64,000 nucleotides of DNA from Amphritea atlantica. GTDB lineage: Bacteria; Pseudomonadota; Gammaproteobacteria; Pseudomonadales; Balneatricaceae. The position numbers were made by a program, and so were the translations under genes. Position 1 is the stretch's first letter. Each line of letters opens with the position of its first letter. The stretch spans positions 206,643 through 270,642 of the forward strand of contig NZ_JAHKQE010000023.1 of the NCBI RefSeq assembly GCF_018860855.1, written 5' to 3'. Shown here in pieces: positions 52,646 to 61,747 of this stretch. The notes below the pieces were generated by a model. It worked only from the letters and a program-made list of their open reading frames with translations, was not told the origin of the DNA and made no database searches.

Positions 52646-52820
52646 TTTTATCGTAGTTTCCGCAGCTATATAAAAAAGCAATGTAAGGGCTTAACTCAAA
52701 ACAGCACGTGCTGATGAGATGGTTGCATTGTGGCAAATCGTTTTGACTCTGCATACCCCTTTTCTGACTCAACGGTTCCTGATAACTTAGGCGGCCTTAA
52801 ATGTCTTCCGAGTAATCCCC

Positions 52821-53840
52821 ATGAAAGATCTATTGGCCACCAGTATAAAATATCAACAAGGGACGCTGTTTATACTCGATCAGCATCAACTCCCCCACCG
52901 TGAACAGTGGCTACCCTGCGATAGCGCCGATGCAATGATCACGATGATTAAAAAGCTACAGATTCGGGGGGCTCCGTTAATTGGTATCGGCGCAAGCCTG
53001 TTACTGGCCCACCTAGCGGAACAGGGCGCCAGCACTACTTCATTGCGCAGCGATGCCGACCGCTTGCGTGCGGCAAGACCAACAGCGGTTAACCTGATGA
53101 TCTGTATCGACCGAATGCTGGCGACACTGGCGGATAAAGGCCCTACAGCGCTAAGCCACTGTGCTGAACAACTGTTTCATGAAGATATCGCCTTATGCCA
53201 ACGCATGGCAGACTTAGGTGCTGATCTGATTCCCGATGGCGCCAATATCTTAACCCACTGTAATACCGGCAGCCTCGCTACCGCCGGGGTTGGCACCGCC
53301 ATCGGTGTGATCGGCGCGGTTAAACAGCAAGGTAAAGCACTGCATGTTTGGGTCGATGAAACCCGTCCATTATTGCAAGGTGGCCGTTTAACCACTTGGG
53401 AGATGGATCGACTCGGTGTCCCCCATACGCTGATCTGCGATAATATGGCCGCCCTACTGATGGCGCAAGGAAAGGTCGATATGATTTTGGTGGGGGCTGA
53501 TCGCATCGCCGCCAATGGCGACTTTGCCAACAAGGTCGGCACCTATTCACTGGCGGTGATCGCCCACTACCATCAGGTTCCCTTCTATGTGGTCGCCCCC
53601 TACACCACCGTCGATGCAAACTGTCCCGATGGCTGTACGATCCCTATCGAACAGCGCAATCCCGCCGAAGTTCAGGGTGTCAGTGGCAGTTTTGGCGAGG
53701 TCAATTGGGCACCAGATAACACCCCAGTCTATAACCCAGCGTTCGATGTTACTCCCGCTAAATTGATCAGTGGATGGATTCTTGATACGGGTGTTTATCG
53801 CCCAGAACAGATAGCAGCTGGCGCATTAACAACCCTTTAA
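52821..53840 (+). CDS. mtnA: S-methyl-5-thioribose-1-phosphate isomerase MtnA
   Basis: A 339-residue MtnA/eIF2B-like isomerase. Catalytic Cys in [19 protein letters not shown] and Asp in [27 protein letters not shown]; substrate loop [17 protein letters not shown]. Converts methylthioribose-1-phosphate to the ribulose form. Divergent from mtnK; together with the YbdL-like aminotransferase at 35-36 kb these are three steps of methionine salvage. mtnB, mtnC and mtnD are not in the window. Confidence 0.96.
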   Translation: MKDLLATSIKYQQGTLFILDQHQLPHREQWLPCDSADAMITMIKKLQIRGAPLIGIGASLLLAHLAEQGASTTSLRSDADRLRAARPTAVNLMICIDRMLATLADKGPTALSHCAEQLFHEDIALCQRMADLGADLIPDGANILTHCNTGSLATAGVGTAIGVIGAVKQQGKALHVWVDETRPLLQGGRLTTWEMDRLGVPHTLICDNMAALLMAQGKVDMILVGADRIAANGDFANKVGTYSLAVIAHYHQVPFYVVAPYTTVDANCPDGCTIPIEQRNPAEVQGVSGSFGEVNWAPDNTPVYNPAFDVTPAKLISGWILDTGVYRPEQIAAGALTTL

Positions 53841-53854
53841 TACAGATAATAAAA

Positions 53855-53878
53855 AGCGACTCTCAATTGAGAGTCGCT
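53855..53878. terminator. Bidirectional intrinsic terminator between mtnA and the catabolic operon
   Basis: A 24-base perfect palindrome with arms AGCGACTCTC and GAGAGTCGCT around AATT. On the minus strand a T-rich run (complement of AATAAAA) follows, ending the aldehyde dehydrogenase operon; on the plus strand it follows mtnA by 14 bases. Confidence 0.85.
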
Positions 53879-53917
53879 GATAATGGCAAGCAATAGAGAC
53901 CTAACGGCACCGACAAA

Positions 53918-55411
53918 TTACCGTATAACGAACGGGTTACTCATCGGTTCGGAGGATGTGTTAATCCACGTGGTTTTAGTTCTAACGTAATCTAGCACTG
54001 CCTGCACACCCGCTTCGCGGCCATACCCCGATTGATTGATACCACCAAAAGGCGCAATCGGTGATGTGACCCGATAAGTATTTACCCAACAAATACCAGA
54101 CTGTATCTTGCTGGATACGCGATGCGCTCTAGCAATATTCTGCGTAAATACGCCGGAACCTAAACCATAAATACTGTCATTTGCCATCGCGATGGCTTCT
54201 TCTTCCGTATCAAACGCAACGATCGACATTACCGGACCAAACATCTCAGTTTGAAGTGTTTCGATCTGATCGTGCGGACACTCCACCATTGTCGGCTCAA
54301 AGTAGTTTTCTGATCCATACTGTGGTGCACGCTTACCACCAAAACGAATATTAGCGCCCTGCTCAACAGCCTTAGCCAACGTCGTTTCAATACACTCAAC
54401 TTGCGCAAGCGTACACAAAGGACCGATATGGGTACGACTCGATTGGGGATCGCCCATCACAATCTGCTTGGCCTTTTGTTCAATCTTATCGCATAGCTCT
54501 GCCAGTATTGAACGCTGAATAAAAGCCCGAGAGCCTGCCACACAAGATTGCCCAGAAGCACCAAAATTACCCGCAATTAGGCCATTGGCAGCACTTTCCA
54601 AGTCGGCATCATCGAAGACAATGATCGGTGACTTACCACCCAGTTCCAAAGAAGTAACGGCAAAGTTTTCGGCAGTATTACGAATCACATGTTTAGCTGT
54701 TTCGGGACCTCCAGTAAATGCAAGACGATCAATATCCGGATGTGATGTTAACGGGATAGCACAATTCACGGCATCACCGGTGATGATTGAAACAACACCC
54801 TCTGGAATACCCGCTTCTTGAATTAACTTACCCAGTTCAAATAATGGTGCTGGCGCTAACTCAGATGCCTTTAATACCACCGTACAACCGGCCGCCAACG
54901 CAGGGCCTAATTTAGATGCCGTTAAAAACATCTGTGCATTCCAAGGCACGACCGCAGCAACAACGCCAATTGGTACAGGCGTGGTAAATACATGCATATC
55001 TGGCTTATCGATGGGCAGTGTTGCACCTTCGATTTTATCGGCTAAGCCTGCATAATAACGATAATAACTGGCAACATAACTGGATTGGCTAACCGTCTCA
55101 GCCGCTAGTTTTCCACTATCCGTCGTCTCAATCTCGCCTAATTTCTGCGCGTTTTTTTCGACTAAATCCGCTAAGCGGTAGAGCAGTGCGCCCCGCTGAG
55201 TCGCATTCATACTCGCCCAAGGGCCGGCATTCAGATTCCGCCTCGCCGCTTTCACCGCGCGATCAACATCCTCTTTATTAGCACAGGCAAAGGTTGCCCA
55301 TTCATCCCCTGTTGCGGGATTACTACTGTGCATAACCTGGTTATCACCACCTTCGACCCAAGCGCCATCAATCAGTAATTGGTAATGAGGCAAATTTTTA
55401 TTTTTCATCAT
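53918..55411 (-). CDS. NAD(P)-dependent aldehyde dehydrogenase
   Basis: A 497-residue ALDH superfamily enzyme. Catalytic Cys in [12 protein letters not shown], general-base Glu in [37 protein letters not shown] for cofactor binding, [10 protein letters not shown]. Last gene of the five-gene catabolic operon, 17 bases after the luciferase-like monooxygenase. If the operon degrades trigonelline as inferred, this enzyme would be the TgnC-type dehydrogenase that oxidises the ring-opened hydroxybutyrolactone/aldehyde intermediate. The sequence alone gives only the family. Confidence 0.92.
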   Translation of the reverse strand: [497 protein letters not shown]

Positions 55412-55428
55412 TTTTCTCGATTAATAAT

Positions 55429-56460
55429 TTAGCTAAATGCAGGCATTACTTCATCAATGAAGCGCGCAAGCGACGTTTCTTTTTGTTGCCGGTCCATACC
55501 TGAATCTGACCAATACGAAAATTCGTCGTAACCTAAATCTTGATAATATTTCAAACGATCAATAATTTGCTTCGACGTACCGATCATTAGATCTTTACGT
55601 ATTTTTTCAGCTGAATAGAAAGGATGTGCATCAATTTCTGCTTGGCTCAAATGCTTAATTAAGCCTTGATCAATCGGACGCTCATTTTTAAACCAAGCAC
55701 CAAAATAGCAGTAAAATTCGTTTAACTGTTTGGCCGCACGCGCCAATTCCGCTTCGTCTTTACCCACATAGGCATGTTGCAAAATCATAATTTTAGAGCG
55801 TTTGTTATAGGTTTCGCAGGCCTGATTAAATTTACTAATCAAGCCTTCTACCTCATCCAAGCCTTGCCACAACGGTGTCACTTGCACATTGCAGTCATTT
55901 TCAACGGCAAACTCATGGCTATTAATATCTCTTGCGGCTACCCAGATAGGAGGGCCTTTTTCTGTCAGTGGCTTAGGCGCAGACGTCGTTTCGGGAAAGT
56001 TATAATGTTTACCTGTTTGGGTATGATTACCTGCCCATAAGCCTTTGATCGCTGGAACGATTTCTCGAAGTCGTTCACCCGCTTCCCAAGCATCCATACC
56101 CGGCACCATGCGCTCATACTCAAAGGAATATGCGCCCCGCGCAATACCCAGTTCTAAACGGCCCTGCGTAATAATATCCGTCATGGCAGCTTCACCCGCC
56201 AGTTTTATAGGATTCCAATAGGGTGCAACCGCCGTGCCCGTACCTAAACGAACATGCTTAGTGCGGTGTGCTAAATCAACTAAATTAAGAAACGGATTCG
56301 GTGCAATGGTGAAATTCATCCCATGGTGTTCACCGGTCCATATCGTACACATTCCGCCTTTATCAGCCATATCACATAATGATAAAAACTCTTCATACAA
56401 CTGAACCTGTGTTTGCTCTTCGTCAACCCGTTCCATATGTGCAAATAACGAAAACTTCAT
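55429..56460 (-). CDS. Luciferase-like FMN-dependent monooxygenase, oxygenase component
   Basis: A 343-residue LLM-class monooxygenase: MKFSLFAHMERVD, IWTGEHHGMNFTIAPNPFLNLVDLAHRTKHVRLGTGTAVAPYWNPIKLAGEAAMTDIITQGRLELGIARG pattern (landmarks GEHHG, RLGTGTAV, RLELGIARGAYSFEY). It would use FMNH2 supplied by the flavin reductase encoded 20 bases upstream. Such pairs open N-heterocyclic rings in pyridine-type and trigonelline catabolism (TgnB-like role inferred from context). It is unrelated in detail to the LLM protein at 634-1641. Confidence 0.92.
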   Translation of the reverse strand: MKFSLFAHMERVDEEQTQVQLYEEFLSLCDMADKGGMCTIWTGEHHGMNFTIAPNPFLNLVDLAHRTKHVRLGTGTAVAPYWNPIKLAGEAAMTDIITQGRLELGIARGAYSFEYERMVPGMDAWEAGERLREIVPAIKGLWAGNHTQTGKHYNFPETTSAPKPLTEKGPPIWVAARDINSHEFAVENDCNVQVTPLWQGLDEVEGLISKFNQACETYNKRSKIMILQHAYVGKDEAELARAAKQLNEFYCYFGAWFKNERPIDQGLIKHLSQAEIDAHPFYSAEKIRKDLMIGTSKQIIDRLKYYQDLGYDEFSYWSDSGMDRQQKETSLARFIDEVMPAFS

Positions 56461-56479
56461 TACATCACTCCCGTTTTAT

Positions 56480-57388
56480 TTAGTGGATGTCGCCGGTTTG
56501 ATTATCACCGACATATAAACGGAACACGCCGTTTTGCTTTTCGAGAACAAATCGTTGCAACATGCTTTGTATATCAGAAGAAACAAACTTGAGATCCGAG
56601 ACCTGGTCGATATCAATATATTCACCCAGCTCACCCGTTTTCTCATTTAGGGCATTCGCTCGGTAATAAGTCGTGAATTTTTGAGCGTCTAGATTTTCAT
56701 AGACTGAATAGACTGAACCCACTTCACAATCTAACCCCTGACTTTCAAGGAATAAACGTATACTTTTTTGTGAGCCTTGATCAGAACGTATATCCACTTG
56801 CGGTAAGGTATAGCCTTTATCCGTGGGACTTAGCAGCACTTTATTATCAAATTCGATAATACTGCCAACCACACCATCGAGAGAATGGGTAAGCTCCTCT
56901 GCTCGATGCTCCATCCCTAGACTGAAATAACCGCCTTTAGCATAACCCAACCCTAGTTTTTCATTCGCGGCAAACTCATTAACCTGCCCAACGAGCAGAA
57001 TATGGTCACCTGCAGCGCTATTGCTATAGGTCGAACAGGAAAAGTGCGCCACCGTATCGTCAATAATTGGGCAACCATGTTCATCACTGTGCCAAGAGAT
57101 AGCCTCGAAACGATCACCTTTAGCACTGGCAAAGGTATTGGAAATATCTTGTTGGTCTTCCGCCAGAATATTCACAGCAAAGTGCTGGCAGGTATTAAAA
57201 ATATCAAAGCTTGATAAATTATTAGCCGGACACACCAATAACAGGGGCGGATTCACAGAAACAGATGTAAATGAATTAGCCGTGAAACCCACTTTCTCAC
57301 CTGAGTCACTGATCGCCGTGACTACAGTGACGCCGGTCATGAATGAACCAAACGCATTACGTAGCTCTCGGGTATCAATATTAGTCAT
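56480..57388 (-). CDS. Flavin reductase component with C-terminal extension
   Basis: A 302-residue protein. Residues 1-165 form a flavin_reductase (HpaC-like) domain: LRNAFGSFMTGVTVVTA, GFTANSFTSVSVNPPLLLVCP, FAVNILAEDQ, FSCSTYSNSAAGDHILLVGQV. The remaining roughly 135 residues (SIIEFDNKVLLSPTDKGYTLPQVDIRSD..., ending VLEKQNGVFRLYVGD) are an extra domain with a Nudix-like feel, absent from ordinary reductases. The start ATG at 57388 follows AAGGA and overlaps the hydrolase stop by four bases. It would provide reduced FMN to the adjacent monooxygenase (TgnA-like role). Confidence 0.9.
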   Translation of the reverse strand: MTNIDTRELRNAFGSFMTGVTVVTAISDSGEKVGFTANSFTSVSVNPPLLLVCPANNLSSFDIFNTCQHFAVNILAEDQQDISNTFASAKGDRFEAISWHSDEHGCPIIDDTVAHFSCSTYSNSAAGDHILLVGQVNEFAANEKLGLGYAKGGYFSLGMEHRAEELTHSLDGVVGSIIEFDNKVLLSPTDKGYTLPQVDIRSDQGSQKSIRLFLESQGLDCEVGSVYSVYENLDAQKFTTYYRANALNEKTGELGEYIDIDQVSDLKFVSSDIQSMLQRFVLEKQNGVFRLYVGDNQTGDIH

Positions 57389-58215
57389 AACTGATTCCTT
57401 ATTTTTATGCAGCATTGCTTTACAAATTTGACGAGTAACTGGTTAATTTCATCGGGATGAGTCATCTGTACCATATGGCGTGCATGCTCTATTACGACAT
57501 AGTGTCCATCAGGACAAAGTGCTGCCATGCGCTTTGACATGTCCCCTGAGGAGTTGGCATCGCCCTCCCCGGTAATGAAGATTGCCGGCATTTCAAGCGA
57601 TGCTAACGCCTCATCTTTAGGGCCATCATTTTGGCTAAATATCTGATACGCACGGGCATAGCCCTTTGCCGGTGCAGCGAGCAACCACTGTTCACAGAGG
57701 CTAGCCATCTGCTTTTCAAACCCTTTAGCGTTATCATCAAACCAACGTGAAATGGGCGTCGTAACATTACTCAGTACTGGATTTTCAATCATATCAAGCG
57801 CGCGTTGTTGCACGGCTTGCTTAGCCTGAGGGCTGCGCCGATAAACAGAGTTCAGCGCGGCTACCCCGCTGCAGATCCCGCTATAACGGGCCGCAAAGTT
57901 AAGCGCAATCATAGATCCCATCGAGTGCCCCATCATAATAACGGGCTCTTTAATCTCAGCTTGGATCCACGTTGCGATGAGATCAACGTATTCATCTAAA
58001 CCAGCATCCGCATCAGCTAACAAATCACTTTCGCCATGCCCAGGCATGTCAATGGCATACACCGTGTGATGCTCACTCAGTACCGGCACCTGATTAAGCC
58101 AAGCTTCTGCCCGCAGTCCAACACCATGTATTAAGACAATCGGAGAGCCGACGCCGGTCTTGAAGTAAGCAAGACCGGTCTCAGACTTAAACCGCTGCTG
58201 GGTTTTCAATGTCAT
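57385..58215 (-). CDS. Alpha/beta hydrolase of the catabolic operon
   Basis: A 276-residue alpha/beta hydrolase. VLIHGVGLRAEAW-type oxyanion motif (SPIVLIHGVGLRAEAW), nucleophile elbow MMGHSMGSMIAL, acid Asp in FITGEGDANSSGDM, catalytic His in VIEHARHMVQMTHPDEI. Enzymes of this type hydrolyse ring-opened intermediates in catabolism of N-heterocycles, e.g. the acetamidomethylene-succinate hydrolase of vitamin B6 breakdown; a TgnD-like role is inferred. Overlaps the flavin reductase by four bases and the AA_synth-family gene by 29 bases. Confidence 0.9.
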   Translation of the reverse strand: MTLKTQQRFKSETGLAYFKTGVGSPIVLIHGVGLRAEAWLNQVPVLSEHHTVYAIDMPGHGESDLLADADAGLDEYVDLIATWIQAEIKEPVIMMGHSMGSMIALNFAARYSGICSGVAALNSVYRRSPQAKQAVQQRALDMIENPVLSNVTTPISRWFDDNAKGFEKQMASLCEQWLLAAPAKGYARAYQIFSQNDGPKDEALASLEMPAIFITGEGDANSSGDMSKRMAALCPDGHYVVIEHARHMVQMTHPDEINQLLVKFVKQCCIKIRNQL

Positions 58216-58786
58216 GGCCTAACTCCTGAAGTTCCTGATACCGATCACCAATCCGGTGATGAGGCCGACCACCGGTAGCGCCGCCCAACACAATCACGAC
58301 TTCATCGGGACCCGGTGCATCAGAAATATTAAATTGCAGCGTCAAATAATGTGAACGACGGCCGCCATCATTTTTGTCCATCATAGGAATCATAATGGGC
58401 GCATTCGCAGGGCCACGCGTGTTGGTGAACGATAAGAATGACTTGGCTTGCACTGCTTCGCGAAAAATATTGCCGAAGTGAAGTGTATGAATCAAAGCAG
58501 AAGCATGTTCTATCTCACCATTTTGGCCAACCACAGCGGCTTTACCGAACGCTTCAATATTGGTTGCGCCGCCGGCCATCGCACTAATTTTATCGGTCAG
58601 TATTTGGCCCAAAACAGGACCGTAAGCCAAAATTTCAGGGCGCAGATTTTCAACATATCGACCTGCCCATGGGTTTTTAATCACGGCAGCCACCGCAAAC
58701 ATGCGGACAGGCGTTTCGACTTCTTTAAATCCTTCAATAAAGGTTTCTTCTTCAAAACTAACTATTTTTCTAATTTCAGGCTTCAT
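58187..58786 (-). CDS. AA_synth-family (PF06684) protein, first gene of the catabolic operon
   Basis: A 199-residue protein matching the so-called amino acid synthesis family: KIVSFEEETFIEGFKEVETPVRMFAVAAVIKNPWAGRYVENL, then GPVLGQILTDKI, GKAAVVGQNGEIEHASALIHTLHFGN, GRRSHYLTLQF, and DEVVIVLGGATGGRPHHRIGDRYQE. The real activity of this family is not established to my knowledge; its members often sit in catabolic clusters. I start it at the ATG at 58786 (GAGAG upstream) rather than at 58840, which would overlap the operator. Divergent from the GntR gene. Confidence 0.85.
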   Translation of the reverse strand: MKPEIRKIVSFEEETFIEGFKEVETPVRMFAVAAVIKNPWAGRYVENLRPEILAYGPVLGQILTDKISAMAGGATNIEAFGKAAVVGQNGEIEHASALIHTLHFGNIFREAVQAKSFLSFTNTRGPANAPIMIPMMDKNDGGRRSHYLTLQFNISDAPGPDEVVIVLGGATGGRPHHRIGDRYQELQELGHDIENPAAV

Positions 58787-58819
58787 TTCATACTCTCTCA
58801 GAGAAATAACAACGTTTAT

Positions 58820-58843
58820 TGTATTATGGTATACAATCATATA
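58820..58843. promoter_or_regulatory. GntR-type operator, copy 1, before the catabolic operon
   Basis: A 24-base imperfect palindrome centred on GTATAC. The left half TGTATTATGGTA is identical to the left half of copy 2 (62167-62190); the right half matches its complement at 9 of 12 bases. It lies 34 bases upstream of the AA_synth start codon and about 100 before the GntR gene. FCD-type GntR regulators such as UxuR bind GGTATACC-centred sites. Confidence 0.75.
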
Positions 58844-58943
58844 ATCTTACCGCATGCAACAAAACGTTCAGAAATATAGTAATCTGGATGCCTTATTGCT
58901 CCGCTGTATAAAGAGAGCTTTACATGTCTAAATTTATGGAATC

Positions 58944-59600
58944 ATGGACAGTATGTTAAAGGTAGATAGACCAAAAACACTGAAAGAAAATGCTTTAGAG
59001 TCGCTGCGCGATGCAATCACAAGCGACCTCATCAAGCCGGGAGATAGGCTGGTCGAGCGCACTTTATGCGAGAGTATGGGTGTTAGCCGTACGGTGGTAC
59101 GAGAATGCATTAGGCATTTAGAGAGCGAACGGTTAATCGTGGGTGTACCCAATGCTGGCTTTATTGTCGCCACGATCAGCCGTGATGAAGTAAAAGAGAT
59201 TTATGATATTCGCATTATGTTGGAATGTTCTGCTGTGCGAAGCTGCGCCTTAAATGCGGATAAAGCCGTGATTGATAAGTTACATCAGTTACGCGAGCAG
59301 ATTGCCACTTGTCTGCAAAACGATGATGTTATGCAAGCACTCAAGCTAACGACTGAGTTTTATAAACTCATTTTCACCACGGGCGGAAAACACGTTTCTT
59401 GGGATTTAGTCGAGCGTCTGAATGCGCGCATATCAAGATTACGCGCACTAACTTTGAGTTCCACAGGCCGCAAAACAAAAGGGCCTGTTAATTTATTAAA
59501 TATCATTGATGCGATCGAGCAGAAAGATGCCGACCGTGCCGAAGAAATTTGTAAAAAGCACCTTACTGAGGCTGCTGAAATTGCAGCCAAACTAATATAA
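58944..59600 (+). CDS. GntR-family regulator, FCD (FadR) subfamily
   Basis: A 218-residue repressor-type regulator. Winged helix: LRDAITSDLIKPGDRLVERTLCESMGVSRTVVRECIRHLESERLIVGVPNAGFIVA (landmarks VERTLCE, VSRTVVRE). FCD ligand domain: REVKEIYDIRIMLECSAVRSCA-type start (DEVKEIYDIRIMLECSAV), with metal/ligand His in KHLTEAAE near the end. Divergent from the AA_synth operon and followed by the CMD and dehydrogenase genes; two palindromic sites in the locus are its probable operators. Ligand probably the pathway substrate or an intermediate. Confidence 0.93.
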   Translation: MDSMLKVDRPKTLKENALESLRDAITSDLIKPGDRLVERTLCESMGVSRTVVRECIRHLESERLIVGVPNAGFIVATISRDEVKEIYDIRIMLECSAVRSCALNADKAVIDKLHQLREQIATCLQNDDVMQALKLTTEFYKLIFTTGGKHVSWDLVERLNARISRLRALTLSSTGRKTKGPVNLLNIIDAIEQKDADRAEEICKKHLTEAAEIAAKLI

Positions 59601-59612
59601 CGGAAGGCCATA

Positions 59613-59996
59613 ATGGATAAAGCACGATTTGAATTGGGTTTAAGTAAACGCAAAGCCACACTCGGCGACGATTACGTCTCTAAGAATCTGGCTAAAGCTG
59701 ATGCCTTTAATTTACCGTTCCAAGAAGCAATGACCGAGTGGTGCTGGGGTTTTGGCTGGGGCGATGACACCCTTGATGCAAAAACCCGTTCATTAATGAA
59801 TCTCACCATGATTGCAGCGTTGGGAAAAATGCATGAATGGGAACTCCACCTGCGTGGTGCCATCACCAATGGTGTATCTGTTGATGAAATCCGATCCGCT
59901 ATTCATGTTATCGCCATTTACTGTGGCGTGCCACAAGGAGTGGAGTGTTTCAGAATCGCCAGAGATGTTCTCGAAGAACTCGAGCTTTTAGCATAA
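59613..59996 (+). CDS. Carboxymuconolactone decarboxylase family protein of the catabolic region
   Basis: A 127-residue CMD-fold protein like 4-carboxymuconolactone decarboxylase (PcaC): DAFNLPFQEAMTEWCWGFGWGDDTLDAKTRSLMNLTMIAALGKMHEWELHLRGAITNGVSVDEIRSAIHVIAIYCGVPQGVECFRIA (landmarks WGDDTLDAKTRSL, HEWELHLRGA, YCGVPQGVE). It has the PcaC-type His-Glu helix and no AhpD CxxC. GGAAGG precedes the ATG, 13 bases after the GntR stop. A decarboxylase or lactone-handling step for the pathway is possible; not part of the known trigonelline scheme. Confidence 0.88.
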   Translation: MDKARFELGLSKRKATLGDDYVSKNLAKADAFNLPFQEAMTEWCWGFGWGDDTLDAKTRSLMNLTMIAALGKMHEWELHLRGAITNGVSVDEIRSAIHVIAIYCGVPQGVECFRIARDVLEELELLA

Positions 59997-60206
59997 AGGG
60001 CCTGCCCCTTACACGGCGCAGCACAAGCTTACCTATTCGCTGCGCCTCAGCACCTTAAAAACGACCACCAACTATATTGGGGCAAAGCTTAGCGCTGTCT
60101 CGTGAATTTTGACGCCTGATAAAAGGCTTCGAAGCATAATTCTGTGGCCGCTTAATAGATAACACGGGCCACCAAACCTAACAAAAATAGATGAGTAAAA
60201 TAAAAA

Positions 60207-61670
60207 ATGTCGATTTTAGATTTAAATGATAGTTCATTATTAAAGACACAAGCCTATATCAACGGCCAATGGATTGATGCTGAGTCAGGTAAAACCTTTG
60301 ATGTAACAGACCCAGCAACGGGCAATGTTATCGCGAAGGTGGCAGATCTAGGTGTCATAGAAACACGTTATGCCATTGAGATGGCGGAACAGGCTATGCA
60401 GTCTTGGAAAAAAATGACTGCTAAAGAACGCTCTGTTTTATTAAGAAAATGGTTTGATTTAGTCATCGCAAACCAAGATGACTTAGCGACCATTATGACC
60501 GCGGAACAGGGCAAAGTACTCTCTGAATCTAAAGGAGAAGTGGCCTACGGTGCATCATTCATTGAGTGGTTCGCCGAAGAAGCCAAGCGTATTTATGGCG
60601 ACGTTATTCCCAATACCACTGCGGATCGACGCTCCATTGTTATCAAGCAACCCATTGGCGTTGTGGCTGCCGTGACACCTTGGAATTTCCCCAACGCAAT
60701 GATCACCCGCAAGGCCGCACCGGCATTAGCAGTAGGTTGCGCTATTGTCTTAAAGCCTGCGGCAGAAACTCCGTTATCAGCACTGGCCCTCGCAGAACTC
60801 GCCGACAGAGCCGGCATACCTGCCGGATTATTTAATGTGGTGGTGGGACTAAATGCACCTGAAATTGGCTTTGAACTAACATCCAACCCGATCGTTAAAA
60901 AGTTCACTTTCACCGGTTCGACCCCCGTGGGTAAATTGCTCATGCAGCAATGTGCACAAACGGTTAAACGCACATCCATGGAGTTAGGCGGCAACGCGCC
61001 CGTTTTGGTATTTGCCGATGCGGATTTGGACAAAGCAGTAGACGGCGCTATTGCAGCGAAGTACCGCAACGCCGGGCAAACCTGTATTTGTGCCAACCGC
61101 ATTATCGTGCAGGACAGCATTTATGATATGTTCGTTGAAAAATTCACCGCTAAAGTAAAAACATTTAGCCTAGGCAATGGCTTTGATAGTTCGACGACAT
61201 TAGGCCCTTTGATTACGGCTAAAGCCGCCGCCAACGTTGATTCACTTGTTGTTGATGCGCAAGCTAAAGGTGCAACAGTGACAACCGGTGGCAAAATAGA
61301 TCCCATGGGGAACACCTTCTACCAACCCACGGTATTAGCGAACCTAAGTAGCGATATGCGGATAGCTAAGGAAGAAATTTTTGGCCCTGTTGCACCGATC
61401 TTCACCTTCAGTACAGAAGAGGAAGCGATAGCGATGGCTAACGCGACCGAATTTGGTCTGGCGTCCTATCTCTTCACTAAAGATATCTCCCGTGTTTGGC
61501 GAGTTTCTGAAGCAATCGATTACGGTATGGTCGGGATTAATGAAGTGTCTATCAGCTCTGAAGTCATTCCTTTTGGTGGCGTGAAGGAGTCAGGGCAAGG
61601 CCGCGAAGGCTCTAAGTATGGTTTAGATGACTACCTTGAAATTAAATACATTTGCATGGGTGATATCTAG
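60207..61670 (+). CDS. NAD(P)-dependent succinate-semialdehyde dehydrogenase-type enzyme
   Basis: A 487-residue ALDH close to GabD/[103 protein letters not shown], Glu in [12 protein letters not shown], catalytic Cys in [12 protein letters not shown], ending [23 protein letters not shown]-like ([13 protein letters not shown]). It would convert succinate semialdehyde to succinate, the final step of the inferred pathway (TgnE-like). It starts 210 bases after the CMD gene; that gap has a weak GC-rich hairpin (60015-60046). Confidence 0.93.
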   Translation: [487 protein letters not shown]

Positions 61671-61717
61671 CACATAAAGCCTCATAACAACGAGGCTTAT
61701 ACCTGCTAAATACAACA

Positions 61718-61747
61718 AACAAGCTCTGACCGATTTCAGAGCTTGTT
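61718..61747. terminator. Stem-loop downstream of the semialdehyde dehydrogenase gene
   Basis: Perfect 12-bp stem AACAAGCTCTGA / TCAGAGCTTGTT around CCGATT, 48 bases after the stop. A smaller hairpin (GCCTC/GAGGC, about 61679-61696) precedes it. No long U-run, but location and stability favour termination. Confidence 0.65.

Noticed and set aside
52646..52820. SAM-responsive riboswitch between mtnK and mtnA
   Set aside because: The gap is short, and no stem arrangement or terminator typical of S-box or SAM-II elements was visible.
53855..53878. 24-base palindrome as a third GntR operator
   Set aside because: Its sequence is unrelated to the TGTATTATGGTA sites; the position between convergent genes and the adjacent T-run on the minus strand fit a terminator.
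61671..61747. Two adjacent hairpins as a CRISPR-like or integron attC element
   Set aside because: The stems differ in sequence, no spacers or integrase are present, and the location right after a gene fits transcription termination.
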